Source of the DNA: Planctomycetota bacterium | GTDB lineage: Bacteria > Planctomycetota > Planctomycetia > Isosphaerales > Isosphaeraceae | Assembly: GCA_021778575.1 (NCBI GenBank) | Contig: JAJYCH010000225.1 | Location: 1 to 7,400, forward strand | Length of the DNA stretch: 7,400 bases | Direction: 5' to 3' | Shown: positions 6,227 through 7,400 of the stretch, piece by piece | Numbering within the stretch: position 1 is the first letter of the stretch | Layout: each line of letters starts with the position of its first letter | Translations under genes and position numbers: made by a program | The notes under the pieces: generated by a model | What the model saw: only the letters and a program-made list of their open reading frames with translations | The model's database searches: none | Told to the model about the DNA's origin: nothing

Positions 6227-7400
6227 GCCGATCAGTCCGCGATTCCGCGCCGCGAGCTGGATCAAGGGCAGGGCGGCCAGGACCGGGTCGGCGATATCGG
6301 CCCGTGAGCCCGATCGAGCGGGCTGCGCCTGGGTGGTTTGGGGCTTGTTGGGAACGTCGAGATTGTTCTTGTCGACCGATCCCGCCGGCATCGTCTGATA
6401 CTGGATGTCGTTGCCCGAGGCTTGCATGGCCAGGCTCAGCGACTTGATCGGAATGCCTTGAAAGCTGCCGTTTTCGATCACCGCGCGGCCGGCGGTTCCG
6501 GTCAGGTCGGGTCCGGTCGGTTCGAGTCCGACCCGGAGATCCGCCCGTCCCGAGAGTCGCCCGGTCGCGCCGAGTTCACCGAGTTGCCAGGCGGCCGGGG
6601 CCTTGGTCACGTCGATCTCGTGGAGCCGGAGGTCGAGGTCGATCCGAGGGACCTTCGGGCCGAAATCGAGCGTGCCACTCGCGGTGAGCGAGCCGTCGAG
6701 GGTCTTCCCCTTCAGGTCGAGGACTTTCACGAGGGTGTCGTCGATGACCACGTGCCCGTGGGTGTCGTTGGACTCGACCTGAAGCGTGTTCAAGCGGGCG
6801 TTGGTCCCGTTGAGCGTGATCTCGGTGTGGACCAGGACCGGTCGGGGCGAGGTTGCGTCGAGCTTGATATCGACCAGGGCCGCGACCGGTCCTCGGGGTT
6901 CGAGGTTGGCCCAGACCTCGGCCGGAATGAACGGAATTCGCTCGAGCTTTCCGGGGTTTGCCTCGAAGTCGGGGCTACTCTTGATCCGTAAATCGCCGCG
7001 CTGAAAGCTCGGATCAAAATGGCCGGAAACCGCGACCTGGCCCCAGTGCGGGTCGTTGGTCTTGACCGTGAGCTGGCCGCCGTCGGCCACCGGGGCCAGT
7101 CGGGCGTCGACTCCCTGGATTCGCATCGGTTTGCGACCGTCCTGATCGAGGGTGATGATCCCGTTCCGGGTGACGATATCGGGCAAGGCCGTGCGATCTT
7201 GCTGGGCGGGGTCGGCCGGAGCCGTCGACGACCCGACGATCGGGATCTTCGTCAGCGGTTGCCCTTTGACGTCGAGCCGGAACGTCACCTCGGGCCGGTC
7301 GACCTGGATCGAGGTCGGCATCGCTTGACCCCGGATCAAGCGGCTGATCGAGACGTTCGTCGCGATCCGATCGGCCGAGGACCAGACGGGCGAGTCGCTC
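6224..7400 (-). CDS. AsmA/TamB-like envelope protein, internal N-terminal-side segment (start outside window)
   Basis: This segment has 391 codons from the right edge to TGA 6224. The frame is open to the edge, so the TTG at 7339 is internal and the true start, with the expected membrane anchor, is outside. Repeated beta-strand units are visible, such as PEVTFRLDVKGQPLTKIPI near the edge, LDFGPKVPRIDLDLRLHEID, and ATGRLSGRADLRVGLEPTGP, the repetitive pattern of AsmA-like periplasmic bridge proteins. A low-complexity linker (about residues 340-372, rich in N, P, Q, S) precedes the short helical stretch LAALPLIQLAARNRG, and the frame stops just after it. No cysteine is present. Third-position G+C preference continues unchanged across the stop, so the stop looks recent or artefactual. 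If the TGA is real and not read through, the product lacks the C-terminal 917 residues and the conserved C-terminal AsmA domain. Confidence 0.75.
   Translation of the reverse strand, partial: SDSPVWSSADRIATNVSISRLIRGQAMPTSIQVDRPEVTFRLDVKGQPLTKIPIVGSSTAPADPAQQDRTALPDIVTRNGIITLDQDGRKPMRIQGVDARLAPVADGGQLTVKTNDPHWGQVAVSGHFDPSFQRGDLRIKSSPDFEANPGKLERIPFIPAEVWANLEPRGPVAALVDIKLDATSPRPVLVHTEITLNGTNARLNTLQVESNDTHGHVVIDDTLVKVLDLKGKTLDGSLTASGTLDFGPKVPRIDLDLRLHEIDVTKAPAAWQLGELGATGRLSGRADLRVGLEPTGPDLTGTAGRAVIENGSFQGIPIKSLSLAMQASGNDIQYQTMPAGSVDKNNLDVPNKPQTTQAQPARSGSRADIADPVLAALPLIQLAARNRGLIG

Overview
The window looks like chromosomal DNA from a Gram-negative-type bacterium of high G+C, most likely a planctomycete. 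Isosphaeraceae-like is my best guess, made from codon style, the pairing of Spinster-like MFS, HEAT-repeat and very long AsmA-like proteins, and palindromes with GTAGGGTGGGC termini between genes. This is recognition by eye, not a database match. All gene ends seen use TGA, so TGA is an ordinary stop here.

Layout, left to right. (1) The C-terminal part of a Spinster-like major facilitator transporter (+) enters from the left edge and stops at 596. (2) A strong two-part hairpin (615-658) fills the 80-base gap before a convergent gene. (3) A membrane-anchored HEAT-repeat protein (677-1846, -) follows. (4) A divergent regulatory gap (1847-2128) holds a recognisable promoter for the HEAT gene and several inverted repeats. 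(5) A 279-residue exported protein of unknown family (2129-2968, +) comes next. (6) A non-coding gap of 501 bases (2969-3469) between convergent stop codons holds four palindromic elements: three related ones of 50-53 bases and one long imperfect inverted repeat of 121 bases. I see nothing in the short stretches between them. (7) A very long AsmA/TamB-like envelope protein gene (-) runs from 3470 past the right edge. Its reading frame is broken by one in-frame TGA at 6224-6226.

How the parts fit. Three of the four gene products are membrane, exported or envelope-spanning proteins. The AsmA-like protein belongs to a group of bridge-like proteins linked to lipid movement between the inner and outer membranes. 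No two genes form an obvious operon: the strands alternate +, -, +, -, with both convergent junctions occupied by hairpins and the divergent junction carrying the promoter signals.

The main points for a second look are the single nonsense codon in an otherwise continuous AsmA-like frame of more than 1300 codons with no cysteine, and the palindrome cluster at 3001-3429. I found no CRISPR array, tRNA, rRNA, transposase, phage gene or defence system, and no clear sign of an undescribed multi-gene system.
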